A stretch of DNA of 64,000 nucleotides from Asterias amurensis (taxonomy: Eukaryota > Echinodermata > Asteroidea > Forcipulatida > Asteriidae), in assembly GCF_032118995.1 (NCBI RefSeq), contig NC_092660.1:18462501-18526500 (forward strand), read 5' to 3'. Below, in pieces: positions 45,633-57,246 of the stretch; position 1 is the first letter of the stretch, and every line of letters starts with the position of its first letter. Made by a program: the position numbers and the translations under genes. The notes under the pieces were generated by a model, which saw only the letters and a list, made by a program, of their open reading frames with translations, was not told the DNA's origin and did no database searches.

Positions 45633-46375
45633 TTCCTTTAAAAAAATGCAATCCAATGTTTAAGAAAAAGTAACTTCCAAAGAATCACAGGAATATTACA
45701 ATTTGTCAAGATATTTATACAATAACAAATGAAAGTATATGCTTACCGAGTCCAGAATAGCAGAAAATACACTTGAAGATGGCAAAATTACATGGTGAAG
45801 AAAAACAAAACTTGAAGAAGAGAGCTAGAACACATGTGCTCCCTGCGCTGCCAGGCTGCTATCTGATTATAATTATATACAATGCACTGGATGGGTGACT
45901 TCACTACCAAAGGATTAAGAACTGTTTACAAACATGTAACAAAAGACTTCTAAGAAATAACAAACTACATGTACAGGGGTGCAATAAAACAGCTGAAGGG
46001 ACAATATAAACAGGAAAGGGCAATTAACTAGAACCTGGAACTAATTAACTTGAATAACAACACAAAGAATTTTCTACCCCTACTACATTTGCAACATTTT
46101 TAACATTGTAAATTTCAACATATTGCAGTTTGTACACTCCATCATCAAATTAAAAGGTCAACTTTATTTACCATCTAGAGCAATTCAGCAAGGACCAGCA
46201 AGTCATCCGTGAAAGATTTTGCACAAAATGAATGTTTTCAATGTTGACGTCTCTGCTCAGCTCATTGTAACCTGTCTATCTGCACGTTGAAACACACGGT
46301 ATATTCGGTCATGTACCTAGACTCATCGATACACAATGTAAACACATCACAAGTTTGGTTTTTAAAACGAGGATT

Positions 46376-46558
46376 GTGATTGGTTGACAAATGACCTCTA
46401 AGGCACAATACACGGCTTACCATTGGTTGCTATCCCCGGGTCAGTTTAAAAGCCATTCAGTGCCCCGTCCATCACACATGCGCTCGGTCGTTTACCCTGT
46501 CTAGTGGCACAAAGCATTCGAAAATTCTGTGTGTTTGCAAAATTAAACGTCCAAAAAG
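46376..46558 (+). promoter_or_regulatory. Candidate PIF1 promoter and non-coding first exon
   Basis: PIF1 coding sequence begins 12 bp after a CTGCTGTAG acceptor (47588-47590), so an untranslated exon should lie upstream. A strong donor AAAAAG|GTAAGG is present with its exon side ending at 46558, and two inverted CCAAT boxes (ATTGG, near 46380 and 46432) precede it. The exon is inferred from splice signals only. Confidence 0.45.
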
Positions 46559-47074
46559 GTAAGGAAATTTGTCTTTTTTGAAAGCTACTGTTAGTGTGGT
46601 ATTCGGTAAAATAATGCACTAAATAAAATGTAACGAAGAGCGCAGCTTGATGAGGTTTATTATCACGACATTTCTTTTTTTACAAAACAAAAATATTAAT
46701 TGATTGAGTAGGCCCTTCAAAAAGTACAACTACAAATTCACCCCCTTTTTCCTTGCGAAATCGCCCCTTTGCCTATGCACAGTTGCAAAGAAAGAAGCCC
46801 CTCATGTTCTTTGTTTATTCCCGATTAATAAACAAGTTAAAGAATACCTTTAACTTTTGCTCTTTATTTAGTTTGGTTTGAAACTTTGTAAAATGTTTGG
46901 TTTTATCAGGGTAATATTTTGTTATTTTTTGTAATTTATTTAAATTTGACAGTACATTTGAATTGAAGAGTCCTGATGACATTAATTAAGTGATTAATTA
47001 AATTTTTAAAATGCAAGCAATGATATGGAATTGAATGTTGTTTCTCTAGTTAATCCAGGTTTACTCCTAGAACT

Positions 47075-47220
47075 ATTTCGGTTTCGTCCGGCTATCGTCT
47101 CCCGTTACGGTAGCCCCACTTGTGTCGCCAAGGATAGCTGAATCCTTAGCTATCCTTGGCCACACAAGTGGGGCTACAATTACGGGAGACGATAGCCGGA
47201 CGAAACCGAAAAAGTTCTTG
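47075..47220. mobile_element. Foldback element, GCCCCAC family, copy 2, nearly perfect
   Basis: The arms start at TATTTCGGTTTCGTCCGGCT and run through CTATCGTCTCCCGT, TAGCCCCACTTGTG and AGGATAGCTGAATCC to a centre near 47148, with few mismatches in about 70 bp per arm. Confidence 0.8.
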
Positions 47221-47266
47221 GACTCGGAGTAATCCAGGTCATACTTCCTTCGAATATGCTTCGTGT

Positions 47267-47300
47267 GATGAACATGGAGGTAGAATTCTACCTCCATGGT
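47267..47300. repeat. Palindrome around ATGGAGGTAGAATTC
   Basis: A perfect inverted repeat of ATGGAGGTAGAA meets at GAATTC, flanked by inverted CTTCG. Worn relatives occur near 26715-26770 and 45187-45235 (ATGGAGGT-type arms), so it is a small dispersed foldback family. Confidence 0.7.
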
Positions 47301-47602
47301 GCGAAGCAAATTTTACTGCGTCACAAAGTGCGTAATGTACTCCTAGACCCAGTGACTGGAGCGCTAGATTCCTTTTTTCAAAAATTTGAATTATTTAGGC
47401 ATTGTTTTTCTTTTTGTGTTCTTCCTGTTCTTGACTTGGTCGAGTTGTCATGCATTTGTGTCATGAGTTGAGTTGAGCTAGTGTTTTAAAACATAATTTA
47501 AATAAGTAAAAATAGAATAGTGTCAAAAGGTTATCCTTTGGATCTAAATCTAATTTTGTTGTTGCCAATTATCATTTCCTACTGCTGTAGAGCCCATGCA
47601 GG

Positions 47603-50423
47603 ATGAATACGTCCGAGCTATGCTGCAGTGTTTCTACAGTAAAGGTAGCCCCAACAGGAGAAACGATAAAAAGAACTAGTGCAAGGAGTGCGACAGTAGT
47701 TCTCGGCCGGAATGAGTTCAACGACGTCATCCTCCGTCTCGACATCAACAAAACGAGCGCCAAGTACCTTATGCGTGACATCACCGTCCACAAGCGCTTT
47801 ATCAAAGACGGCAAAGCATGCATTCAGTTACCAAGCCACAACCTCCAGATCATGCTCTCAAACTGCCCCCCACATCAGCTTGCAGCTTTCTTGAAGTGTC
47901 TTGTTGTGAAACGAGAGTGCGCCAAACAACAGAAACCCATCTCCGGGAGGGCAAGGCTGCTCTCTGAGCTTCCAAGAAAGTTTGAAGAGATCAGTCCCCT
48001 GTGTGAGAAGGATGTCAATGCAATAAACAATGCTCGGGCAAAAGCAGTGGAAGCCAAAGGAACTGCAACAACTCCAGCCGGACCAGGAAAGAGAAAAAGC
48101 GTCAAGCGCCCAAGAGACAACAGTGGAGGCCCAAATGTAGGTACAAAATATCAGGACATAATATTATCACGGCCCAGTTTCATGGCTCTGCTTACAGCAA
48201 TAGCAACTAGGATTGATACTTTTATGGCATGTATGGAAGCGGGGAATCATGTGCTCACATTATACAAATATTGACTGCTTTGAGTACTATGGTTAAAACT
48301 ACGACTCCCAAGGTGATCGCCGTACCCGGAGCGTTCTACTTTCCTGGGGCGCAGCCGAGGGAAAATGGAACGGTCCGGGGATCACCAAGGGAGTCAGGGT
48401 TTTAACCATAGCACATATCTCAATTTTTTCTATCTTCGTGCCAGTCGACCCAAAATCATTTAAAATTTATTTACCAAGTCAGTTTCCCTTATTAGGAGTA
48501 AAAGTTGTATCTTGTTTCGTATACATGTCATTAGGCGGATGAAGTACCTAAAGCAAAGAAGCTCAACATCAGCCTGAATAAGACCCAGCTAAACCCCCAG
48601 CAGACTCGGGTCCTCAATACAGTGCTAGCTGGTCACAGCGTGTTCTTCACCGGTAGTGCGGGCACGGGTAAATCATTTCTACTCAAGAAGATCATCGGCG
48701 CTCTGCCGCCAGACAGCACCTTTGCCACAGCGAGTACGGGTGTTGCAGCTTGCCATATCGGCGGTACCACCCTTCACCAGTTTGCAGGTAAAGTTTATGC
48801 AATGTGCACTTAAGTAGTTTTGTGGTTTTGCTTTTTTTGCATGGCTTTGCTTTAAACCGCCAAATTCTGCGTTTTCGATCACCCTTCTTCGCTTACAAGG
48901 CATATCTCAACCTATTGATTTTTCTTCATGTACAATTCTGTCATTATTTTTCTATCAGGTTTCAGCAGCTCGCCATGGAAGATTAGCTGAATCTAGTTTT
49001 ATTTTAGTTGAACAATTGTTTATTGGTAGTTTGTTTTTGTCTGTGAATTTGTTTACATAGGAATTGGTTCCGGCAACCATCCCCTACAAAAGTGCATTGA
49101 GCTGGCGTCTCGCCCGGCAAGGAAACAGCAATGGCGGAAATGCAAGCACCTCATCGTGGATGAAATATCTATGGTTGATGGGGACCTCTTCACAAAACTT
49201 GAGGTACAGTATATGGCAGCATTTTCCTTTACACAGAACACCTTGTAAAACAAATACCTGGTGCTGTGTATCAAAGAATAGGTCTCATACTTGTAGCTCC
49301 ACCAAGCTAATCCGCCTCCACAGTACTTTTAAGCAGCATGCAGCATCAGAGTCCAGCTTTCTCCAGAAGACGATGAGAGCATACTGATCGAAACGTCGAG
49401 TTGAAACCAACAGTTCTTTTCAGAACCACCCCAACTCATTAGAGATAGTGATTACATGGTGTTACCGCAAAACCTTTCTATATCGTATTTCCACCAAGCA
49501 AAGTTTCAAATCCTACTTAGCTCCACCTTACTACTTAAGTCTGTTTTCAGATATATTTTTTTTGCCCTCAGAAAAATCTGATTTTTGGTTTGTAAACAAG
49601 GACTGAAAGGTCTATTTATAGAGCCTACACGTTGTATAATGTTGGTCGACCCTTTTAATCGATAAAATGATCTTACTTTTTCCCAAGGACCGACATATCA
49701 TAACTGCTCCACATACCTTGCAGAGAAAAACAAAATAAAATGAGTGCTTTGATATGCCCCTAAGTAATGGTGTGCTAAAGCTCTATGTAAGATGAGTATT
49801 ATTATTAAATGATAAGTCAGCTGGTCCTGCTTGCTGGTCTCTTTTCAAAAGTTAGTTGTCGGCGAATCCTGATAAAGTGATGTTCACATTATTTGTTTCC
49901 CTTGTTACCAGGCAACAGCCAGAGCAGTCAAGTGTAGTGACAAGCCATTTGGAGGCATTCAACTCATCGTCTGCGGAGACTTTCTTCAACTCCCACCGGT
50001 CACTAAGACTGGTGAGAAACGGGTATTCTGCTTCCAGGTAACGCTCATTGATCATGTTTTCTTCTGATTTGGACTTTCCATGAAAATGGACATTTTTGCG
50101 TGATTTGTCTGCTACTGATGCTCAATCACTGGCAGCTTTTAGGAAAGCTCTAAAGACTCATTTCTTTGACTCCTAATTTTGTTTTCCTTATTTTTGCTGT
50201 TTTATTATTCTACGTGTTAAAGCACTGTACTAAACAGCTTTGTAGGAGCATTATATAAACGCTTTTATCACATTGAATTGTATCGAATTGTTTAATATAT
50301 TGTTGATTGTATTGTATTGTATTGTATTGTATTGTAATCGGGGATGAGATTGTTCAGACTTTTGGCTGACTTTTTATGTCGACCTGGTGAAGAAATCAGA
50401 CAATATTTCCCCCCCCCCCCCCC

Positions 50424-50455
<32 letters not shown>

Positions 50456-53400
50456 TGCTCATTGGTCTACTTCTCAAGTGCTTTGGATTGGATACCGTTT
50501 CCAAAAGCTCCTTGGAATCTACAACACCAGGGGTTACCAAACAGTAGAAATGGCATCATTTCAACATACCTTTCAAGTTTCAGACTTTTTCGTCAGTAAC
50601 GACTCTCACCCCTGATTGTAATGTAGGCCTAATGTATTGTATTCTATTCTTACAACCACTTTGAATTCCTTTAAACATAGTCTGTATTTTCTTTCTGCAG
50701 TCTGCAGCATGGACTCAGTGCATCCAGCTAACGATGGAACTCACTCAAGTCAAACGCCAAGATGATCCCGTCTTCATCAACATCTTGCAGAATATACGCA
50801 TTGGAAGGTAACACATCTGTGGTGTGCACTTGATCAAGATTATCAGAATCAAAAAACTTCATTGAAATACGGACAATGACTTTCATTTTAACAGTCACAT
50901 TTTGAACTGGTTATTTTCGCAACATGTGAAAAACAAGTAAAATAAATTTAAACTAAAATTCTCTTTGAACTGTAGATGTCCACAGGAGCTATGTGATCGT
51001 CTGACTGCTACGGCCAATCACATTATTGATCGGAATGGTATCCTAGCAACTAGGCTGTGTACCCACAAACAGGACGTTGACCTCTTGAATCAGGTTCACC
51101 TCAAGAAACTGACCGGTAAGAAAAGCAAATGTGATTTACCGTAAGGTGTCATGGACGAGTGGTGTAGAGTATCAAGTTCAAGATCTATTGGTTAAGTCCT
51201 CGGAGTTTTGGTTTTGAATCATGGTTTTGCATTGGGTCCTTGAGCAAGATTCTGCGCTATAATTGCTTTTCTTCATGAATGCACGGTACCTGCGAGGGTA
51301 AACGTTAATTTTGTGCATTGAAAAGCCACTGTGATCTGCTGACATGCCATGGCAGCTCAGGGCTGTATACAGTCACCCCAGGGAGCTGGGAAAGATTTAA
51401 CGTATCTGACGTTTCTTATATTCAAATTTTGGGGGATAAAAACCTATATGTTTTTCCATAACCATGTTACTTTGAAGTGAACTGGTTCTTGAAATGCTTC
51501 ATAATAATAAAAGCTGCTGTGTAGGCTTCGAACAAAATGTTGTTATTGGTGTATTTTTCCCAACCAGGAGATCCTAGAGTGTTTGATGCCTGGGACAGCG
51601 ACCCCAACCTAGTGAGTATCATCAACAGTCAGTGTCCAGTCCCTAGGAGTCTTGAGCTTAGGGTTGGAGCCCAGGTAATGCTGGCCAAGAATCTTGATGT
51701 ACAGCAGGGTCTGGTCAACGGAGCTAGAGGGGTGGTAACAGGTTTCGGCGCAGGGGAAACTGGTAAGCTTAAACTAATATAAAAAAAAAACAGATTCCTG
51801 GAAAGTTTTTTCCTTGGCAAAGGATCTTTAGTTATATGTTATTAAGTCTGTTTGGTCAATCAGTACGATAGGGTAGAAGACAAAGAATTCCACCAACCCA
51901 TATTCTTTTGTGTATGTACACAGTATTAGGATGTCATGGCCGAGTGTTTAAGAGCATTGAATTCAAGTCCCGGTCATAACACTTATGTCCTTGAGCAAGG
52001 AGCTACTATAATTGCTTCTCTTTACCCAGGAGTATAAATGGGTTCCTATGAGGGTAGAGGTTAAATTTGTGTTTGAAAAAGCCTGCAGAGTGCCAAGCTG
52101 AAAAAGATAAAATAGAATGTTGTTGGCCAAATGACCAGCAGCCGATTTCACGAAAACGCTAGGATCAATCCTATCTCGAGTTAGGACGAGTAACCTGTCC
52201 TAACTTAGGATGGGTTCAATGCATTCTCGGAACATCCTCGGATAAGGAACTGAACTTGTCTTGTAAGTTAGGAGGAGTTTGGTGAAATCAACGGCAGGGC
52301 ACTAGTGTGATTTGCCAAATCGCTATGAATGAACTAGTATGTCTCACAAAGTTTGTTTGCTATTGTAAATTGTACCATAATAATAAATAATAATAACTAG
52401 GTCTTATAGCCTTATCATGGTCTTAACCATATCAGTTGACCATGTGCATAAATTTGCTTTCCAAAATGGCAAGCATGGCTGCAATTGAGGCATGTGCCAT
52501 TTGTCTAAAGCTCATTAATTAATACATTAACTCTTTGTACTTGCAGGCCTACCCATAGTGAAGTTTATGTGCGGCGTTGAGCAGGCCATACGGATGGAAC
52601 GTTGGCCGATACGAGCCGGTGCTGGTCTGGTACTCAGCCGTCGGCAACTCCCTCTCAAGCTGGCCTGGGCAATATCAATTCACAAAAGCCAGGTGAGATA
52701 TTCAGTTTCCTAACTTACCAGTTGCACAACTCTGGGTCTGATTTCATAGAGCTGCTTTGGGCACAAAAAGTAGTTCTAAGCACATCAAAATCGGCTTGCC
52801 AAAATAATGTTACCAGCCAAAATACCCTGTCCTGTATACAGTTTGTGACTGGTATTCTGCTTATTTCTGCTTAGCAGAAAAATTGGTAAGCAATATTTTT
52901 TGCTTCAGCGGCTCTTTGAAGTTGGGCCCGTGTTCATATTAGTATTTATTGCCATGTCACATGAGGCAATTTACAGGCTACCAGTTCGCAGGCAATCTCC
53001 AAGAAGAAAAGGCATTCATATCATTTGAATGTTCACATTTTGTTCTTTGGGATTGTAAGACAATGTTTATAAACAAATTACTCATCAGTGCTACCAATGT
53101 GTTCACTGTGGAATGCACTGCAGTTGGTTGCCTCCAAGTTGCCTGTGAAAAGTTGCCTTGTGTAGCAAGGCCCTTGCATTATAAAAGTATGATGAGTGCT
53201 TTCCAGTTTCTTGTGACTTTGTTTTCTTTTTGTAACACATTTTGTGTTCTTGCATTATAAAAATTGAGTGCTTTACAGTTTTAAATTTTTCTTGTGGCTT
53301 GTGTTGTTGTGCCACATATTCATTGCTCTTTGGGTGATTTGGTCCCTTCTCCCTTTTGCAGCTTCTCTTATCTTTTTAGATTGTTTTTTTAAAAGATGTG

Positions 53401-54516
53401 TTAGGGGCCTAAATGCTTTTAGACAATGTATTGTTGTGACTTTTGACTGGTTTGCATTGCAATTGTATTTTATTATGTAAATTTTATCAATATTGTGCTT
53501 TAAATTTTGTTATGTTTGATTGTTATGTATTACTTGATCTGTTCTTGTCCTTTTATTGAACATTTTCTGTGATTGCTCTTGCCAGAAATGTGTACCCATA
53601 TTTTTCACTGTCAACTTGAAGAATGTGTATTACTTTGTTCTTCTTTGATATTTAGTTTTACTTACACTGATCATTGTGTGTAAAGCACTGTATAGTACTT
53701 TCCATGACATTTGGCTTTCTACAGCAGGTGTCTGAATACTAGACCATCGAGCTTGCCCTATAGCTAGAGGCAGTTCGAATCCTATATTAGATTTGTGTTA
53801 TATTTTACTAAAATATTATATATTAAATATTCTCATTTTGCTCGATTTAGTCTTTGGTGCATTTATCTTTCTATAAATTTTGTATTAATTTTAATTTAGT
53901 TTTTTTTATTATTCCAAAATTAGAAACATACCACTATACAAAGAGGAGCCTAGGGTAACAATAATGCACATACGTTTAAGACAATCGTATAATTAGTACA
54001 TACATATTGATTGCTTTTATGGTAATTGCTTAGTAGGATTTGAAACTTTGCAAGGTAGTAGTATTAGGTGAGGGTTGTGGTAGCACCATGTGTAAATCTC
54101 TCCAATGAGTAGTGTTGTTGGTTCTAGACAGAACCAAAGGTTGGCAACTGTTTTACTTACAAATGCGTAGGCCTAATTGTTAATTGCTATAACACTCTCA
54201 ATGAAATCTCATACTCATATCAGTTATCAATGCTTTGTATTTAACTGTATTTCAATACTCTTGTTTACAGGGAATGTCCTTAGACTGTGTGGAAATCTCG
54301 CTCGCTCGTGTCTTCGAGTGCGGCCAAGCCTATGTGGCGTTATCCCGAGCCCGTAATCTAGAGGGTCTACGTGTCGTTGATTTTGATCGGGCCTGCGTGC
54401 GCGCCCATCCGGATGTCGTCAAGTTCCATCATGTCTTGCGGAGGCAGCAACGCATGATGCAGACTGAGATTGAAGACTACACACAAGATAAGGAAAACAT
54501 CAGGCCGTATCTTTAG
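47603..54516 (+). CDS. PIF1: PIF1 5'-to-3' DNA helicase, 9 coding exons, 629 aa
   Basis: This is a superfamily 1B helicase that unwinds G-quadruplexes and DNA-RNA hybrids in nucleus and mitochondria. The exons are 47603-48136, 48535-48787, 49061-49203, 49912-50037, 50701-50807, 50976-51115, 51568-51762, 52547-52692 and 54271-54516, all in phase. The N-terminal PIF1 region has VVLGRNE and [12 protein letters not shown], as in human. The helicase core has LNPQQTRVL, Walker A GSAGTGKS (218-225), [23 protein letters not shown] (from 296), [42 protein letters not shown] and [11 protein letters not shown]. The C-terminus DKENIRPYL matches human DQENMDPIL. The ATG at 47603 is favoured because an in-frame stop precedes it and TSELCCSV aligns with human DSELRCRV; an ATG at 47596 opens another frame. 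No clear mitochondrial leader is visible. Confidence 0.97.
48290..48420. mobile_element. Foldback element in PIF1 intron 1
   Basis: TATGGTTAAAACTACGACTC pairs with GAGTCAGGGTTTTAACCATA, with CTTGGTGATC-type inner arms. A worn partial relative lies at about 39750-39830 (GATCAAGGAAGGAGTCCCAT). Confidence 0.7.
49320..49490 (+). repeat. Hairpin repeat with GAAACGTCGAG core, copy 2
   Basis: It is the inverse of copy 1, running from AAGCAGCATGCAGCATCAGA through ACTGATCGAAACGTCGAGTT to ATGGTGTTACCGCAAAACCT. It sits in PIF1 intron 3. A third, worn relative lies at about 54065-54150 in PIF1 intron 8. Confidence 0.75.
50409..50452 (+). repeat. C15-A29 homopolymer junction
   Basis: About 15 C followed by about 29 A in PIF1 intron 4. 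ATTGT pentamers lie just upstream (50300-50335). Exact lengths may vary with sequencing. Confidence 0.8.
51148..51400 (+). mobile_element. SINE copy in PIF1 intron 6
   Basis: GTGTCATGGACGAGTGGTGT begins the tRNA-like head. CCTTGAGCAAGATTCTG and CCCCAGGGAGCTGGGAAAG mark the body and end. It is more diverged than the copy at 41172. Confidence 0.7.
51928..52145 (+). mobile_element. SINE copy in PIF1 intron 7
   Basis: GATGTCATGGCCGAGTGTTT, CCTTGAGCAAGGAG and ACCCAGGAGTATAAATGGG follow the family. The tail is GATAAAATAGAATGTTGTTG then GCCAAATGACCAG. An ACGAGT-type palindromic repeat follows to about 52300. Confidence 0.7.
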
Positions 54517-54605
54517 CAGGGATTAGTATTTCAGGTTTTTATCTGAATTACAAGATTGTGAGTCAACCTGATAAAGAAAAATCAGCTGTTACTTTTCCAC
54601 ATAGA

Positions 54606-54611
54606 AATAAA
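54606..54611 (+). terminator. Candidate PIF1 polyadenylation signal
   Basis: AATAAA lies 90 bp after the PIF1 stop codon. Confidence 0.4.
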
Positions 54612-55169
54612 TGCTGCTCTTCCATCTAGTGCTGAAGACAATGTTCATAAAACCTCTGTGAAATCTAAACTCCAGGGGTAACCAAAATGTGGAAATGTCG
54701 TTTTGAACAACCTCATAACATTTAGATCCTAGATTCAAACTTTTTGTTGTTGTCGGCAATGACTCTTACCCTTGTATTAGGAAAGCAGCTGTAAAGTGCT
54801 TTATCCATCATGGCCCCCAGTTTGATTAGTCAGAAAATAGTCGATCAGCAAGACTTAGCAAGAAACCAGTTGTGTGGAGTGTATATTTATAGTGCATTAT
54901 GAGTGGTTGCCAGATTACTATGCAAAAACCCTCTGTGCTACGTAAATACATGTATCATGCAAAGCAACCTCAATGGATGAGAAATATCAGAAATTTTTTA
55001 AGTTTTATCTCTGCGTAGTGACAAAAAAGCTAAATTACCTTTTTTCAGATAAAAAAAAGATCATGCTCTTAAAATTACTTTTCTAGCGCTGAGGATAGAC
55101 CTACTGTTCTTGATAGCTCCTTGAAATCGGTTACTAAATTGTGGAAATGCAATCATTTCAATAGACCTG

Positions 55170-55345
55170 CAATGTTGCAGGCCTGATACTTCACAGGCAA
55201 TTGCCTCCGTTGCCCCTTGTCATTGCCTTGGTGCTCTTGAAATGCTCCAGTAGAAATTTACAATTTCCTCATAGGGTGCCCTTTACCAAAGAGACAATGC
55301 CTTGGTGCCCTTGCCCTTTCAAAAATAAAGCATGCAGCCCTGATG
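55170..55345 (-). repeat. GGTGCCCTT dispersed repeat, second good copy
   Basis: TTGCAGGCCTGATACTTCAC to CAAAAATAAAGCATGCAGCC is colinear with 39551-39745. It lies downstream of PIF1. Confidence 0.7.
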
Positions 55346-56173
55346 TTGGTCTGAGTGTCAGTACTTTTTTGCCCCTGGTTCAATGCTTGCCGAGCCCTGA
55401 CGCTTAACGGAGAGGCAAGTGCATCCATGCCCCGGTCGTCATCGTTGATTTCATGGTTGTGTATGATTCTCAAGTCCAAGGCGTGGTCACAGATTCTTTC
55501 GATCCCACATCTTTACAGCGTGCCACTCTACATTTAAGTCTAGCAATGACTCACTACTTGCAAAGTTTTTCAAATGTCGTTTAAAATCTATTTATTGACG
55601 TCTATGTATACATATAGAGTTTATTAGCTATAATTACTGTTAAAACTGTTTAACCTAAGTCTGTTCTTAAATATTTGTGTTTTACCCTTCATCAATGTGT
55701 GCTAAACACTGTTTACTCGGTACTTTCCTCCCCGAGTCCTGGGGAAAGAAATTTCACAGACCTTTTCTCGTGAAGAATTTCAACCAGATCATGTTTGATG
55801 CTTAATTAAAAAATAAAAATTAAATGAGTACCTGCCTTTATGGTTTTGATTTGCTTTATTATTAAATTTCGATTGAAAATATAAATTTATCGATATAATT
55901 GTTTATTCCCCCCCCCCTCCCAAAGACTCAGTTGGTTGAGATTGGTATAAAAAAATGGCCTAGTAAACAAACAAATTAGCGTTACAATACATTAAATCTA
56001 GACGGGTCTTTGACGATTTCCTTACAAAATGTCCTTACAAAAGTCTAGTTGTGTACATTCCAGTGCCTTTCCGGCAGGCAAGATGCTATACTGGTCATTT
56101 GGGAAATTTTAAAGTTTGTGTCATCATTTCTGCATAAATTGAAGACTTGACAATACAACAGCTGAACAGGTTT

Positions 56174-56562
56174 TAAAGGAACACGTTGCCTTGGATCGGT
56201 CAAGTTGGTCTTTGAAAAGCGTTCTGTAACCGTTTGTTATAAAATCGGTATGGTTAGAAAGATGCTGTAAAAGTAGAATACAATGATCTACACAAATATG
56301 CCTCGAAATTGCGTGGTTTTCGTTTTACCTCGTCGACAAACAAGGTCGGCCATTTATGGGAGTCAAATTGTTGACTCCCATAAATGGCCGACCGTGTTAG
56401 TTTGCAAAGTAAAGGGAAAACCACGCAATTTCGAGCGATACTTGTGTGGATCATTATATTCTACTTTTAAAACATCTTTCTAACCATATACATTTCATAA
56501 CAAACGGTTTCACACGCTTTTCATAGACCAACTCGTCCGATCCAAGGCAACGTGTTCCTTTA
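56174..56562. mobile_element. Long foldback MITE between PIF1 and PAXX
   Basis: TTTAAAGGAACACGTTGCCT at the left pairs with AGGCAACGTGTTCCTTTAA at the right. Complementarity continues through most of the element to the centre, GGGAGTCAAATTGTTGACTCCC. Each arm is about 190 bp. Confidence 0.85.
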
Positions 56563-57246
56563 AGATTTGCCCCCTTGATTCACATAAAAAGTTGATACAA
56601 ATCAGACAGTGCAAGCTCCATGATTTCAACGCTTTCTTCCAGTGTGCTGTGAACAAAATTGTGCAGTCGTTCCTGCAGGAAGTTCAAGCTCTGTGTCTCT
56701 TTTGTAACAAAGTTATGTCACAGGATACCAGACCATGTTCCCCACACCTCCATATTTTCTTACCTTCTGACCAACCCCCCCCCCTTCCCAAAAGTACTTT
56801 AGTTTCCAAGTTTCTGACTAAATTGTGGCATTTTTTGTATCCAAGTCAGGAGCATGAAGTTGCCAATGACAACAGCCAACTTACTTCAGACATCTGCATA
56901 ATCTTTTGATACTCTATAAGTTTTCCTTTTTTTAAGTCATCGTTGGAGTTGGGAACTACATGTTAAAGGTGTCTACCAACTCTCAACATCTTGGGCCTAA
57001 TCTTAATAATAAAAGTGGCTTCTTATATAGCGCACATATCCATCACTCAGTGGTGCTCAAGGCGCTTTAATTTTCCTGCAATGGATGTGGGACTACGTTT
57101 GAATTGTGAGAGCTACTCCTTTTACATCTCGTGGTGTGCTTTAGTCTAAGTCGTTACAAAGTTGGCAACTCACTCTACACATCTTGACCATAATCTTCTT
57201 GTTCAGGGTTTTCATCTTGTTTGTGAATGCTGTGTTAATCTTGCCC

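Larger units (their letters stand above)
43772..47602. other. Divergent intergenic region TTC33-PIF1
   Basis: It holds the TTC33 5' UTR (acceptor at 43793-43791), foldback copies at 43946-44041 and 47075-47220, the inverted 16-bp arrays and the inferred PIF1 first exon near 46500. No additional coding sequence is apparent. Confidence 0.6.
54517..57246. other. Convergent intergenic region PIF1-PAXX
   Basis: It contains the PIF1 3' end, a GGTGCCCTT repeat, the foldback MITE at 56174-56562 and a repeat with TTATATAGCGC at about 57000-57090. No gene is recognised. Confidence 0.6.
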
